A DNA stretch of 64,000 nucleotides from Abyssibius alkaniclasticus (GCF_020447305.1 NZ_CP095732.1:62001-126000), one strand, 5' to 3'; shown: positions 44,174 to 53,588, numbered from the stretch's first letter. Numbers and translations are program-made. Notes: generated by a model not told the origin, from the sequence alone.

Positions 44174-44740
44174 CTAGAAAATAACGCGAATTTGCGCAAT
44201 CTCGGCCAATGGCCGCGCATCGCGCAGCGCGCTTGCGCTTTTGTGCAGGACAGGGTGCTGCCAGTCGGGCGCAATTTCTGCAAAGGGCACCAGCACAAAG
44301 GCCCGGTCTTGCAGGCGCGGATGCGGAAGAATCAACTGCTCGGGTGCCAAGCGCAATTGCGCCTCCAGCGGCAAGTCTGCCCAGCGGCGCCAGGTCGCCA
44401 CATCGGGCAAAACCGCATCATCCACCGCCAGCATGTCCAGATCACACAGGCGCGCGCCCCAGCGTTTCAACCGCGCGCGGCCCATTTCCGCCTCGATCCG
44501 GTGCAGGGCCGCCAGCTGCGCGGCAGGCGCAAGCGTGGTTTCAACCGCAACAACCGCATTCACATAATCCGGCCCGTTGCCCGCTGGAAATGCCGGGGTT
44601 TCATACCAGGAAGATTGCGCGACAATTTTCATATTTTCGGCAGAAAACAGCGCAAGCGCAGTTTCAAGCGTCGCGCGTCGCCCGCCATGTGCCGAATTCA
44701 TGTTTGCACCAATTGCAATATGAGAATAACGTTGGGTCAC
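44174..44740 (-). CDS. folK: 2-amino-4-hydroxy-6-hydroxymethyldihydropteridine diphosphokinase
   Basis: 188 residues. Folate pathway kinase. Visible motifs: the [12 protein letters not shown] opening, [21 protein letters not shown] and the [15 protein letters not shown] / [23 protein letters not shown] blocks that bind ATP and pterin. It lies 86 bases upstream of rpoZ on the same strand. Confidence 0.92.
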   Translation of the reverse strand: MTQRYSHIAIGANMNSAHGGRRATLETALALFSAENMKIVAQSSWYETPAFPAGNGPDYVNAVVAVETTLAPAAQLAALHRIEAEMGRARLKRWGARLCDLDMLAVDDAVLPDVATWRRWADLPLEAQLRLAPEQLILPHPRLQDRAFVLVPFAEIAPDWQHPVLHKSASALRDARPLAEIAQIRVIF

Positions 44741-44780
44741 GAGGGGTTTGTGCCCTTGTTGCTGCGCTTAAAGCCTATAT

Positions 44781-44802
44781 GTATGCGGCGAACGCCGTAT
44801 GC
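44781..44802. other. Inverted repeat between folK and the NYN gene
   Basis: CGGCG-aa-CGCCG core with flanks that pair with G-U wobbles, giving a ten-pair RNA hairpin, in the 116-base divergent gap. Possible leader structure of the NYN gene. Confidence 0.3.
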
Positions 44803-44856
44803 CAGACTGATAGTTTATTAGCCGCCACTCGGCACCAGGAATTTTTAGGAGATCTC

Positions 44857-45426
44857 ATGTTTTATCGTGATGAACGCCTTGCCCTTTTCATTGACGGCTC
44901 GAACCTTTATGCCGCCGCCAAAGCCTTGGGTTTTGACATTGATTACAAGCTTCTGCGCAGCGAATTCATGCGCCGCGGCAAGCTTTTGCGCGCTTTTTAC
45001 TACACCGCGCTGTTGGAAAACGAAGAATATTCACCCATCCGCCCGCTGGTCGACTGGCTGAATTACAACGGCTTCAACATGGTCACCAAACCCGCCAAGG
45101 AATTCACCGATTCGATGGGCCGGCGCAAGGTGAAGGGCAATATGGATATCGAGCTTGCCGTCGACGCGATGGAGCTTGCCCCCCATGTTGACCATATCGT
45201 GATCTTCTCGGGCGATGGCGATTTTCGCCCGCTGGTGGAAAGCCTGCAGCGCCAGGGTGTGCGGGTTTCGGTGGTTTCGACCATTCGCTCCAACCCGCCG
45301 ATGATCGCCGATGAGCTGCGCCGCCAATGCGATAATTTCATCGAGCTGGACGAGCTGCGCGATGTCATCGGCCGCCCGCCGCGCCCCGAAATGGCGCGCA
45401 TGGATTCGATGGCCGAGGAAGAGTAG
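44857..45426 (+). CDS. NYN-domain protein (LabA/DUF88 family), putative RNase
   Basis: 189 residues with a PIN-like NYN fold: acidic residues in LFIDGSNLY, KGNMDIELAVDAME and FSGDGDFRPLVESLQRQG form the expected metal site. Related proteins are endoribonucleases or regulators such as LabA. TAGGAG lies six bases before ATG 44857. The frame runs open upstream only as antisense to folK. No operon partner is obvious; ispH follows 74 bases later. Confidence 0.85.
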   Translation: MFYRDERLALFIDGSNLYAAAKALGFDIDYKLLRSEFMRRGKLLRAFYYTALLENEEYSPIRPLVDWLNYNGFNMVTKPAKEFTDSMGRRKVKGNMDIELAVDAMELAPHVDHIVIFSGDGDFRPLVESLQRQGVRVSVVSTIRSNPPMIADELRRQCDNFIELDELRDVIGRPPRPEMARMDSMAEEE

Positions 45427-45500
45427 GCACATCGTCGGCTTACAGGCGTTGACCCCGGCGCGTTTTCGCGCTTTTAAGGGGCCAACCATTGGAGCCTGCA

Positions 45501-46457
45501 ATGCCTGACACAGCCGATCTTACCTTGTATCTTGCCGCACCGCGCGGCTTTTGCGCGGGCGTGGATCGGGCCATCAGGATCGTTGAAATGGCGCTTGAAA
45601 AATGGGGCGCGCCTGTCTTTGTGCGCCACGAGATCGTGCATAACAAATTCGTCGTCGATGCCCTGCGCGCCAAAGGTGCCGTGTTCGTTGAAGAGCTTGA
45701 CGAATGCCCGCCCGACCGGCCTGTCATCTTTTCGGCTCACGGTGTGCCTAAATCGGTGCCCGAAGCCGCCCGGGCGCGCGAAATGATCTATGTCGACGCC
45801 ACCTGCCCGCTTGTCTCCAAGGTGCATATCGAGGCCGAGCGCCATTTCGAGGCCGGGTTGCAACTGGTAATGATCGGCCATGCCGGCCACCCCGAAACCG
45901 TGGGCACAATGGGGCAGTTGCCGCCGGGCGAGGTGCTTTTGGTGGAAACCGAAGCCGATGTCGCCACCCTTGCCCCGCGCGATGAATCCCGCCTTGCCTT
46001 CATCACGCAAACCACGCTTTCCGTGGATGATACGGCGGGGATCGTGGCCGCCTTGCAGGCGCGTTTTCCGGCCATCATCGGCCCGCATAAGGAAGATATC
46101 TGCTATGCGACCACCAACCGGCAGGCGGCTGTAAAGGCGATGGCGCCAGAGATCGATGCGCTTTTGGTCATTGGCGCGCCCAATTCCAGCAATTCGCGCC
46201 GCCTGGTCGAGGTCGGCCAAAAGGCTGGCTGCGCCTATGCCCAGCTTGTGCAGCGCGCCACCGATATTGACTGGCGCGCGCTGCAGGGCGCGCGGGCGAT
46301 TGGCATTACCGCAGGCGCATCGGCACCGGAAGTTTTGGTTAACGAGGTGCTGGACGCCTTTGCTTGCCGTTACAATGTAACCGTCAAACAGGTGCAAACC
46401 GCCACCGAAAACGTCGAATTCAAGGTTCCGCGCGTGTTCAGAGAGGCCAGCGCATGA
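45501..46457 (+). CDS. ispH: 4-hydroxy-3-methylbut-2-enyl diphosphate reductase
   Basis: 318 residues. Last step of the non-mevalonate isoprenoid pathway, making IPP and DMAPP. The three cluster-ligand Cys lie in [23 protein letters not shown] and CGAPNSSNS-type position (here [13 protein letters not shown] with Cys), and the SNSRRLVEV block is conserved. GGAG precedes ATG 45501. Its TGA overlaps the next ATG. Confidence 0.94.
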   Translation: MPDTADLTLYLAAPRGFCAGVDRAIRIVEMALEKWGAPVFVRHEIVHNKFVVDALRAKGAVFVEELDECPPDRPVIFSAHGVPKSVPEAARAREMIYVDATCPLVSKVHIEAERHFEAGLQLVMIGHAGHPETVGTMGQLPPGEVLLVETEADVATLAPRDESRLAFITQTTLSVDDTAGIVAALQARFPAIIGPHKEDICYATTNRQAAVKAMAPEIDALLVIGAPNSSNSRRLVEVGQKAGCAYAQLVQRATDIDWRALQGARAIGITAGASAPEVLVNEVLDAFACRYNVTVKQVQTATENVEFKVPRVFREASA

Positions 46458-46846
46458 ACAGGTTCAGCCGTCTGTTAACGACTTTCCTGCTTGTGCCGCT
46501 GCTCTATGGTGCGGCGGGCCGGCTTGGTCTGGTGTCCGGGTCCAAGTTCTGGCCTGACCCGGCGGTCATCCTGCCGCTTTCCGGCGCGGCCTGGCTGGCG
46601 GCGATGGGGGGCATCATGCTGGCGGGCAGTGGCAATAATGTGCTGGCCAATCTGGCGGGGTTGGTGCTGGTCTTCTGGGCGATTGGTGCGCAGGTCTCGC
46701 CCGATGTGCTGCCGATGCTCGCGCTTGGCACAGCGGTTGGCGCAATCACCATGCTTTTGCTGAACGCACCCGCCGGTTGGGCGCGCAGCAACATGATTCT
46801 GTCGCTCATCGCCATAAGCTGTTTGCTGATCGGGCGCTATGTCTGA
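46454..46846 (+). CDS. Small membrane protein of unknown function
   Basis: 130 residues with about four hydrophobic helices (about 8-22, 38-58, 62-82, 108-128). ATG overlaps the ispH stop by four bases, and the end overlaps rnhA by eight bases, so it is translated as part of an ispH-rnhA operon. I do not recognise the family. Confidence 0.7.
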   Translation: MNRFSRLLTTFLLVPLLYGAAGRLGLVSGSKFWPDPAVILPLSGAAWLAAMGGIMLAGSGNNVLANLAGLVLVFWAIGAQVSPDVLPMLALGTAVGAITMLLLNAPAGWARSNMILSLIAISCLLIGRYV

Positions 46847-47315
46847 GCTTGTCGCCTATACCGATGGTGCCTGTTCGGGCAACCCCGGCCCCGGTGGCTG
46901 GGGTGTGGTTCTGCAAGCCAAAGACGGTGCCAGGCTGCTGAAGGAACGCGCGCTTTCGGGCGGCGAAGCGCATACAACCAATAACCGCATGGAGCTTCAG
47001 GCCGCGATTGCGGCGCTTGGCGCACTGGCAAGACCCAGCAAAATCACCATCGTCACCGACAGCGTTTATGTGAAGGACGGGGTCAGCAAGTGGATTTTCG
47101 GCTGGAAGAAGAACGGCTGGAAAACCGCCGCGAAAAAGCCGGTCAAGAATGTCGATTTATGGCAGGCGCTGGATGAGGCCCAGTCCCGCCACACGGTGCT
47201 TTGGGAATGGGTGAAGGGCCATGCGGGCCACCCCGAGAACGAGCGCGCCGACGAGCTTGCGCGCGAGGGCATGGCCCCGTTCAAGCCCGAGGCGGCTAAC
47301 GCATCAGCGCCTTGA
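46839..47315 (+). CDS. rnhA: Ribonuclease HI
   Basis: 158 residues. Degrades RNA in RNA-DNA hybrids. Catalytic acids lie in [40 protein letters not shown] and the C-terminal [10 protein letters not shown]; the handle loop [15 protein letters not shown] is also visible. Its end overlaps the opposing 77-residue membrane protein by 20 bases. Confidence 0.95.
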   Translation: MSELVAYTDGACSGNPGPGGWGVVLQAKDGARLLKERALSGGEAHTTNNRMELQAAIAALGALARPSKITIVTDSVYVKDGVSKWIFGWKKNGWKTAAKKPVKNVDLWQALDEAQSRHTVLWEWVKGHAGHPENERADELAREGMAPFKPEAANASAP

Positions 47316-47529
47316 TGATCAGCGCCACGATCACCGCACCGATGAAGGCCCCAAGCAGCCCGCTGGCAATGCCAAGCCCCACCAGCAGAATGCGCAGAAG
47401 AACGCCGCCAATGAGCGCACCGACCACCCCAAGCGCAATGGTCTGCGGCACGCCGAGTTTGAGGTCGAGCAGGCGCGTGGCCATAAACCCGACCCCGGCA
47501 CCAATTATCACAAGATAGACAAGAACCAT
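47296..47529 (-). CDS. Small Gly-rich membrane protein (YeaQ/transglycosylase-associated-like)
   Basis: 77 residues, three predicted membrane helices with Gly-x-x-x-Gly spacing ([35 protein letters not shown]). It resembles the GlsB/YeaQ/YmgE stress-response membrane proteins. It converges on rnhA. Function uncertain. Confidence 0.6.
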   Translation of the reverse strand: MVLVYLVIIGAGVGFMATRLLDLKLGVPQTIALGVVGALIGGVLLRILLVGLGIASGLLGAFIGAVIVALIIKALMR

Positions 47530-47573
47530 TCGCGCCCCCTTCCCACCAAGATAGGCGCGCTTTGCGGCAAATA

Positions 47574-48473
47574 CTACAGGCGGGCTGCGGGAAAGCCGCG
47601 CAGAAAGTCATCAGCCGCCATAGCCCCGCGCCCGGCGCGCTGAAGCTCGGTCAGGCGGATCGCGCCGGTTGCGCAGGCAATCGTCAGCCCGTCATCCAGC
47701 CGCCTGCCCGCCGCGCCCTGCCCGCTTGCCAGTTCGGCGCGCAGCACCTTTATGCGCTCGCCCAGCAGTTCGAACCAGGCGCCGGGAAAGGGTGACAGCC
47801 CGTGGATTTGGTGCAAAACCTCGGGCGCGGGGGCGTTCCAGTTGATACGCGCCTCGGCCTTGTCGATTTTGGCGGCATAGGTCACGCCCTTGGCAGGTTG
47901 CGGTTGCGGGGTGAGCGTTTCTATATGCGTCAGGACCTTGACGATTTCTTCACTGCCCAGCGCGGCCAAGGCCGCGTGCAAATCGCCCGAAGTGTGATGC
48001 GGTGCAATCTCAAACGTGGCGCGGGCCAGAACCGGGCCGGTATCCAGCCCTGCTTCCATCTGCATGATGCAAATGCCGGTTTGCGCATCGCCCGCCATGA
48101 TCGCGCGTTGAATGGGGGCCGCCCCGCGCCAGCGCGGCAAAAGCGAGGCGTGGATATTCAAACAGCCAAGGCGCGGCGCATCCAGCACGGCTTGCGGCAG
48201 GATCAGCCCATAGGCGACGACCACGGCAATATCGGCATTCAGCGCGGCAAATTCGGCCAGAGCTTCGGTGTTGCGCAACGATTCGGGCGTATATAGCGGA
48301 ATGCCCAGCGCCCCGGCCCGCGCGGCAACCGGGCTGGGGCGCGGCTTTTTCCCGCGGCCAGCGGGGCGGGGCGGCTGCGAATAGGCGGCCACAACCTCGT
48401 GGCCAGCAGCAACAATCGCATCGAGCGCAGCAACCGAAAACGCAGGCGTGCCCATGAATATAACGCGCATCAT
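47574..48473 (-). CDS. fmt: Methionyl-tRNA formyltransferase
   Basis: 299 residues. Formylates initiator Met-t[17 protein letters not shown], the formyl-THF site [20 protein letters not shown] and [13 protein letters not shown] are diagnostic. Overlaps the deformylase-like gene by four bases, so formylation and deformylation genes form one operon (def, def-like, fmt). Confidence 0.95.
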   Translation of the reverse strand: MMRVIFMGTPAFSVAALDAIVAAGHEVVAAYSQPPRPAGRGKKPRPSPVAARAGALGIPLYTPESLRNTEALAEFAALNADIAVVVAYGLILPQAVLDAPRLGCLNIHASLLPRWRGAAPIQRAIMAGDAQTGICIMQMEAGLDTGPVLARATFEIAPHHTSGDLHAALAALGSEEIVKVLTHIETLTPQPQPAKGVTYAAKIDKAEARINWNAPAPEVLHQIHGLSPFPGAWFELLGERIKVLRAELASGQGAAGRRLDDGLTIACATGAIRLTELQRAGRGAMAADDFLRGFPAARL

Positions 48474-48988
48474 CGCCCCCGCTTTTGCTGTTTCAGATGC
48501 CTGGCAATCAGCATTTTGCGCTTGACCGGGCCAAGCCTGTCAAAAAACATCCGCCCGTTCAAATGGTCTATCTGGTGCTGCGCCGATCTGGCCCAAAGCC
48601 CGGAAAGCGCTTTTTCAACCAGCGTGCCATGCTCGTCCAGATAGCGCATCGTCACGCTTTCGGGGCGGCTGAGCTTGGCATAAAGCCCCGGCAGGTTGGG
48701 GCTGCCTTCATCATGGTCGTTGAATATGGTCGAGGCTTTGATGATTTCGGGGTTGGCCATGCGCAAGGCTTCGCGCTTGGTGCCCGCATCGACCACGGCA
48801 AGGCGCAGCATCACGCCGATTTGCGGTGCCGCAAGCCCCACGCCGGGCCCGCCAACAGGCATGGCATACATGGCCGCCAGCATCTCATCCCAGATGGTGC
48901 GGATTTCATCGGTCACTTCGGCCACGGGTTCGGCCATGCTGCGCAGCCGCGCATCGGGCCATTGCAGGAATGGCCTAGTCACGGGCAC
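48470..48988 (-). CDS. Peptide-deformylase-like protein with lost active-site residues
   Basis: 172 residues with the overall deformylase fold and motif 1 intact ([12 protein letters not shown], ~47-58). Motif 2, normally EGCLS, is EGSPN, so the metal-binding Cys is Ser96. Motif 3, normally HExxH, is HQIDH (138-142), so the catalytic Glu is Gln139. Both metal His remain. It should be inactive or changed as a deformylase. It is intact, tightly coupled to def (14-base overlap) and fmt, which argues for a retained role, for example binding nascent chains or the true deformylase. Confidence 0.8.
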   Translation of the reverse strand: MPVTRPFLQWPDARLRSMAEPVAEVTDEIRTIWDEMLAAMYAMPVGGPGVGLAAPQIGVMLRLAVVDAGTKREALRMANPEIIKASTIFNDHDEGSPNLPGLYAKLSRPESVTMRYLDEHGTLVEKALSGLWARSAQHQIDHLNGRMFFDRLGPVKRKMLIARHLKQQKRGR

Positions 48989-49493
48989 GGTCGCGTTTGA
49001 GCTTTTTCATCTTGCCGGTGATCAGCCCGCGCCGCGCCATCGACAGAAAGTCGATGAACAGCCGCCCGTTCAAATGGTCCAACTCGTGCTGCACACAGGT
49101 GGCGGCAAGCCCGTCAAATTCGTCTTCATGGGTTTTGCCATCAATATCCAGATAGCGCATCCGCACCTGCGCGGGGCGGGTGATTTCATCGAATATCTCG
49201 GGGATTGACAGGCAGCCTTCCTCATAGGTGTTCATCGCGTCCGAGGCCCAGGTGATTTCGGGGTTGATCAGCACCATCGGCGCGCCGGTTTCCTCCTTGG
49301 CGGATACATCCATCACGAACAGGCGTTTCAGCACACCGATTTGCGGCGCGGCAAGGCCAATGCCCGGCGCATCATACATGGTTTCCAGCATGTCATCGGC
49401 CAGCTTGCGGATTTCGGCATCGACCGAGTCGATTTCGGCACAGCGTTTTTTCAGCCGCGGGTCGGGGTGGATCAGGATGTTTCTCAAGCTCAT
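48975..49493 (-). CDS. def: Peptide deformylase
   Basis: 172 residues. Removes formyl from nascent proteins. All three motifs are intact: [19 protein letters not shown] and CVQHELDHLNG. ATG 49493 (MSLRNILIHPDPRL) is the family start; a longer open frame upstream overlaps the divergent C-S lyase region and is ignored. Confidence 0.95.
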   Translation of the reverse strand: MSLRNILIHPDPRLKKRCAEIDSVDAEIRKLADDMLETMYDAPGIGLAAPQIGVLKRLFVMDVSAKEETGAPMVLINPEITWASDAMNTYEEGCLSIPEIFDEITRPAQVRMRYLDIDGKTHEDEFDGLAATCVQHELDHLNGRLFIDFLSMARRGLITGKMKKLKRDRARD

Positions 49494-49632
49494 GCCAGTC
49501 AAATAGGCCAAGGCCTTTGGTCGCACAAGCCCCGGCTTTGCACGCAGACGGGCTGAAATGGCCAAAGCCGGGCAAGCGGCCCTTGTCGCCGCGCCAAAAT
49601 TCGCTAGCTTGTCGGCGACCACCCCCAAGGAC

Positions 49633-50820
49633 ATGACCCTGACCATGACGTTCGACTTTGACACCCCCATTGACCGGCGCAACACACATTCCAGCAAATG
49701 GGACCGGATCGAGCAGCTTTACGGCGTGAACCCCGATACCGGCCTGTCGATGTGGACCGCCGATATGGATTATGCCGCCGCCCCCGCCATTACCGAGGCG
49801 CTGGCCGCGCGTGTGGCGCATGGCGTGCATGGCTATTTCACCAATGACCGCCCCTATCTGGAGGCGATGCAGGGCTGGATGCAGCGCCGCCATAACTGGC
49901 ATTTAGAAACCGATTGGGTGATCAACTGCACTGGATTGGTGAACGCCTTTGCGCATTGCGTGCAGGCCTATTCCGAACCGGGTGAAGGTATCATCCAGTT
50001 CACGCCCTTCTACCATTCCTTTGCGCCCGTGACCCGCGCCAATGGCCGTGAAATCGTGCAAATTCCCATGCAGAATGAGAGCGGGCGCTATTTGCTCGAT
50101 ATGGACACACTTGAAAGCCGGATGAGCGGGCGCGAGCGTGTTCTGGCATGGTGTTCCCCCCATAACCCCGGCGGGCGAGTCTGGCGCGTTGAGGAATTGC
50201 GGCAGGTGGCCGATTTCTGCGTGAAACATGACCTGATTCTGGTCAGCGATGAAATTCACTGCGACCTTGTTTTCCCCGGCCATACGCATACAACCATCAG
50301 CAATGCCGCCCCCTATATTGCCGACCGGCTGGTCACGCTGGTTTCGGCCAGCAAGACCTTCAACATTGCCGGGGCCGAATTTGGCAGCGCGGTTATTCCC
50401 AACCCAGAATTGCGCCGGAAGTTCAGGGCCGTCTATGCCGCCAACTGCACGCAAACCGCGCTTTATGGCCCCTTGATGGCCGAAGCCGCCTTTCGGCATG
50501 GCGATGCCTGGGTCGATGCGGTGGTGCAATATCTGGATGGCAACCGGAAATTGTTTGAAGCCGGTGTCAGCGAATTTGCCGGTGTGCAGGCCATGCAGGT
50601 TGAGGCGACCTATCTGTCATGGGTCGATTTTTCGGGCACGGGGATGAGCCAGGACGAAATTCACCGCCGCATCGCCAAGGATGCCGGCATCGCCGCAAGC
50701 TCTGGCCCCAGCTTCGGGCCGGGGGGCGAAAACTTCATGCGGTTCAACTTTGCCATGACCCGCGCCAATATCGCCGAGGCAGTGGCGCGCTTGCAGGATG
50801 CGTTCAGGGATTTGCAGTAA
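49633..50820 (+). CDS. MalY/PatB-family PLP C-S lyase (cystathionine beta-lyase type)
   Basis: 395 residues, fold type I PLP enzyme. The PLP Lys is in VSASKTFNIAGAEFG; CSPHNPGGRVW and SDEIHCDLVFPGH are MalY/PatB signatures. Such enzymes split cystathionine or cysteine conjugates to a thiol, pyruvate and ammonia. Starts at 49633 or 49645 are both possible. The stop overlaps the ATG of the PagL-like gene. Confidence 0.85.
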   Translation: MTLTMTFDFDTPIDRRNTHSSKWDRIEQLYGVNPDTGLSMWTADMDYAAAPAITEALAARVAHGVHGYFTNDRPYLEAMQGWMQRRHNWHLETDWVINCTGLVNAFAHCVQAYSEPGEGIIQFTPFYHSFAPVTRANGREIVQIPMQNESGRYLLDMDTLESRMSGRERVLAWCSPHNPGGRVWRVEELRQVADFCVKHDLILVSDEIHCDLVFPGHTHTTISNAAPYIADRLVTLVSASKTFNIAGAEFGSAVIPNPELRRKFRAVYAANCTQTALYGPLMAEAAFRHGDAWVDAVVQYLDGNRKLFEAGVSEFAGVQAMQVEATYLSWVDFSGTGMSQDEIHRRIAKDAGIAASSGPSFGPGGENFMRFNFAMTRANIAEAVARLQDAFRDLQ

Positions 50821-51320
50821 TGGATGGACGGCTTGCAATAATCTTCTGGCTCGCCAGCCTGTTCGGCTTTGAGGATGTGCGCCAATATCCGGTGAACGAG
50901 CTGTCATTCTCGGTGGGCGGGCTGCATACCGATGGGCAGTTCATTGGCTCTGAACTGCGCGCCAGCTACTATGACCAAAGGTTCTGGCGCTTCACCACGG
51001 TTTGGGATGGCTCCATCACCAATGAGGGCGGGGCGTGGTTCGGCTACGGGCTTTATCAGCAATTCGGCTTTCAGCTTGGCCGTCAGGAAATGTTCCTTGG
51101 CCTCAGCTTTGCGCCGGGGCTTTATATACAGGGCGGCGAAATGGATCTCGGTTCGCCGCTGGAATTCCGTTCGGGCTTTGAGGTTGGCACCTATCTTGGC
51201 AATGACTGGCGCGTGTCGCTGTCTTACGACCATCGCTCCAACGGCGATCTGGCCAGCTTCAACCCCGGTGTTGAAACCATCGAATTGCGCGTTTCGCGCC
51301 CGTTTGGCGCCAGCAGGTGA
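50820..51320 (+). CDS. PagL-like lipid A 3-O-deacylase (acyloxyacyl hydrolase family)
   Basis: 166 residues: a short hydrophobic leader (LAIIFWLASLFGF) then an eight-strand outer-membrane barrel. The PagL catalytic set is visible with the right spacing: His138 and Ser140 in YDHRSNG and Glu152 twelve residues later (IELRV). The enzyme would trim a 3-O-linked acyl chain from lipid A. ATG overlaps the C-S lyase stop (TAATG), and its own stop overlaps the MFS GTG. Confidence 0.72.
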   Translation: MDGRLAIIFWLASLFGFEDVRQYPVNELSFSVGGLHTDGQFIGSELRASYYDQRFWRFTTVWDGSITNEGGAWFGYGLYQQFGFQLGRQEMFLGLSFAPGLYIQGGEMDLGSPLEFRSGFEVGTYLGNDWRVSLSYDHRSNGDLASFNPGVETIELRVSRPFGASR

Positions 51321-52507
51321 GCGCGGCACCGCATCGTTCGCCGCCACGCCTTTCAACGCTGGTTGCCATTGCCGGGCTTGCCGCCCTGACAATGAATATT
51401 TTCCTGCCCTCGCTGACCTCGATCAGCGATTGGTATGATGCCGATTATGCTTTGGCGCAATTGGCCATTTCCGCCTATATTGCTACAACCGCCGTGCTGC
51501 AAATTCTGATCGGTCCGCTTTCCGACCGCTATGGCCGCCGCCCGGTGATTATTGGCGCCTTGGTCATTTTCATTCTGGCCAGCATCGGCTGTTTGCTTGC
51601 AACCGACATTTATACGTTTCTGGCCTTCCGGATGATACAGGCAGCCATTGCCACGGGTCTGGTGCTGTCGCGCGCCATCATCCGCGATATTGCAGAACCC
51701 GCCAAAGCCGCCAGCATGATCGGCTATGTCACGATGGGCATGTCGCTTGCGCCAATGATCGGCCCGGCGCTTGGCGGCTGGCTTGACCATCTGTTCGGCT
51801 GGCAGGCCTCGTTCGCAATATTGCTGGCGGCGGGTGCGGGCGTGCTGGCGCTGGTCTGGGTCGATCTGGGGGAGACGAATTTCCACCGCTCCAGCAGCTT
51901 TGCCGCCCAGTTTCGTGCCTATCCGCAGCTGCTGAAATCGCGCATGTTCTGGGGCTATACGGTGACTGCGACCTTCAGCGCCGGGGTGTTCTTTTCCTTT
52001 CTGGGCGGGGCGCCCTATGTGGCGGAAACGCTGTTCGGCCTGACCCCGGCCAGCTCGGGCATGTATTTCGCGCTGGTTTCGCTTGGCTATATGGGCGGCA
52101 ATTTTCTGGCCGGGCGGTTTTCGCAGGCGGTGGGCTTCAACCGGATGATCACGCTGGGTGCGCGCTGTTCTTTTGTTGGCGTGTTGGTGGCGGTGGGCTT
52201 GTTCAGCCTGGGCGTGAACCACCCGCTATCGCTGTATCTGCCCATGCTCATCGTGGCAGTGGGCAATGGTATGACCCTGCCCAACGCCAATGCCGGCATG
52301 GTTTCGGTGCAGCCGCATCTGGCGGGCTCGGCCTCGGGGCTGGGCGGGGCGATCAATATGGGGGGCGGTGCGATGATGGCGGCAATCACCGGCACGCTCA
52401 TGGAGCTTGGGGCCGGCATCTGGCCGCTTTTGGGCGCGATGGGTGCCTCGGCACTGCTGGCCCTGCTCGCCGCGGCCCTTGTGCAGCTTTTAGCGCGGCG
52501 CGGCTAA
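51317..52507 (+). CDS. Bcr/CflA-family multidrug efflux MFS transporter
   Basis: 396 residues, 12 membrane helices. The loop 2-3 motif GPLSDRYGRRPVI, RMIQAAIATGLVLSRAIIRD and the motif C-like GMSLAPMIGPALGGWL are those of drug:H+ antiporters of the Bcr/CflA group. Start is GTG at 51317, overlapping the PagL-like stop by four bases. Confidence 0.85.
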   Translation: MSAAPHRSPPRLSTLVAIAGLAALTMNIFLPSLTSISDWYDADYALAQLAISAYIATTAVLQILIGPLSDRYGRRPVIIGALVIFILASIGCLLATDIYTFLAFRMIQAAIATGLVLSRAIIRDIAEPAKAASMIGYVTMGMSLAPMIGPALGGWLDHLFGWQASFAILLAAGAGVLALVWVDLGETNFHRSSSFAAQFRAYPQLLKSRMFWGYTVTATFSAGVFFSFLGGAPYVAETLFGLTPASSGMYFALVSLGYMGGNFLAGRFSQAVGFNRMITLGARCSFVGVLVAVGLFSLGVNHPLSLYLPMLIVAVGNGMTLPNANAGMVSVQPHLAGSASGLGGAINMGGGAMMAAITGTLMELGAGIWPLLGAMGASALLALLAAALVQLLARRG

Positions 52508-52550
52508 CCTTCGCAGTTGCAGCAATTCACTTGACAGTGGTGGCGCAAGA

Positions 52551-52565
52551 TTGTTTGTCAAACAA
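52551..52565. promoter_or_regulatory. Palindrome TTGTTTG-T-CAAACAA upstream of mcl1
   Basis: Perfect 7-bp arms around one base, ending 36 bases before the mcl1 start. A TTGACA lies 15 bases upstream (52531). Candidate operator, loosely like the TTTGCAAA-type sites of RamB/PccR regulators of acyl-CoA metabolism. Confidence 0.5.
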
Positions 52566-52601
52566 ACAGCCTGTCGCAACAAAATAACCAAAGGCCGAAT
52601 G

Positions 52602-53561
52602 ATGAGCTTCAAGATCCAGCCCGCCGCCCCAGCCCGCCCCAACCGCTGCCAGCTTTTCGGCCCCGGTTCGCGCCCGGCATTGTTTGCAAAAATGGCAGCC
52701 AGCGCGGCCGATGTGATCAACCTCGATCTGGAGGATTCGGTTGCACCCGCCGACAAGGACAGCGCGCGCGCCAATGTGATTGCGGCAATCAACGGTGTCG
52801 ATTGGGGCAACAAGCACCTGTCGGTGCGCATCAACGGGTTGGATACGCCCTATTGGTATCGGGACGTGGTCGAGGTGCTGGAACAGGCAGGCGACCGGCT
52901 GGACCAGATCATGATTCCCAAGGTCGGGAATGCGGCGGATATTTACGCGGTCGACGCGCTGGTAAGCGCGATCGAGGCCGCCAAGGGGCGCAGCAAGCCC
53001 GTTCAGTTCGAGGTGATCATCGAAACCGCCGCCGGGCTGGTGCATGTGAACGAGATTGCCGCCGCCAGCCCGCGCATGGCCGCGATGAGCCTTGGCGCAG
53101 CCGATTACGCGGCCAGCATGGGGATGCAAACCACCGGCATTGGCGGCACGCAGGATAATTACTATATGCTGGCACCGGGCGGCGCGCAGCATTGGGGCGA
53201 TGCATGGCATTCGGTCAGCGTGGCCATTGTCGCCGCCTGCCGCACGCATGGGTTGTTGCCGGTTGACGGGCCATTTGGCGATTTTTCCGACGATGAGGGC
53301 TTTGTGGCGCAGGCCCGCCGCGCGGCAACCCTGGGCATGGTGGGTAAATGGGCGATTCACCCCAGGCAAATTGCGCTGGCCAACGCGGTTTTCACCCCCT
53401 CGGCCGCACAGATTGCCGAAGCGCGCGAAATTCTGGCGGCGATGAAGGCCGCCGATGCCACAGGCCAAGGGGCTGCGGTTTACAAGGGGCGGCTGGTCGA
53501 TCTCGCCTCGATCCGGCAGGCGCAGGTGATTGTGCGCCAGGCCGAAATGCTCGCACGGTGA
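52602..53561 (+). CDS. mcl1: L-malyl-CoA / beta-methylmalyl-CoA lyase
   Basis: 319 residues of the HpcH/HpaI/CitE superfamily. It cleaves beta-methylmalyl-CoA to glyoxylate and propionyl-CoA (and malyl-CoA to glyoxylate and acetyl-CoA) in the ethylmalonyl-CoA pathway. The sequence PARPNRCQLFGPGSRPALF, NLDLEDSVAP, EVIIETAAGLVHVNEIAA, GMQTTGIGGTQ and DGPFGDFSDDEGF matches the Rhodobacter Mcl1 type closely. The second of two adjacent ATGs is used. Confidence 0.92.
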   Translation: MSFKIQPAAPARPNRCQLFGPGSRPALFAKMAASAADVINLDLEDSVAPADKDSARANVIAAINGVDWGNKHLSVRINGLDTPYWYRDVVEVLEQAGDRLDQIMIPKVGNAADIYAVDALVSAIEAAKGRSKPVQFEVIIETAAGLVHVNEIAAASPRMAAMSLGAADYAASMGMQTTGIGGTQDNYYMLAPGGAQHWGDAWHSVSVAIVAACRTHGLLPVDGPFGDFSDDEGFVAQARRAATLGMVGKWAIHPRQIALANAVFTPSAAQIAEAREILAAMKAADATGQGAAVYKGRLVDLASIRQAQVIVRQAEMLAR

Positions 53562-53588
53562 CGCAAATGTTAACCTTGCATTCGTAAA

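Noticed and set aside
44209-44856. N-terminal extension of the NYN gene
   Set aside because: Antisense of folK; a strong TAGGAG supports the ATG at 44857.
48470-48988. Deformylase-like gene as a pseudogene
   Set aside because: Full length, no frameshift or stop, tight operon overlaps; the changes are limited to active-site residues.
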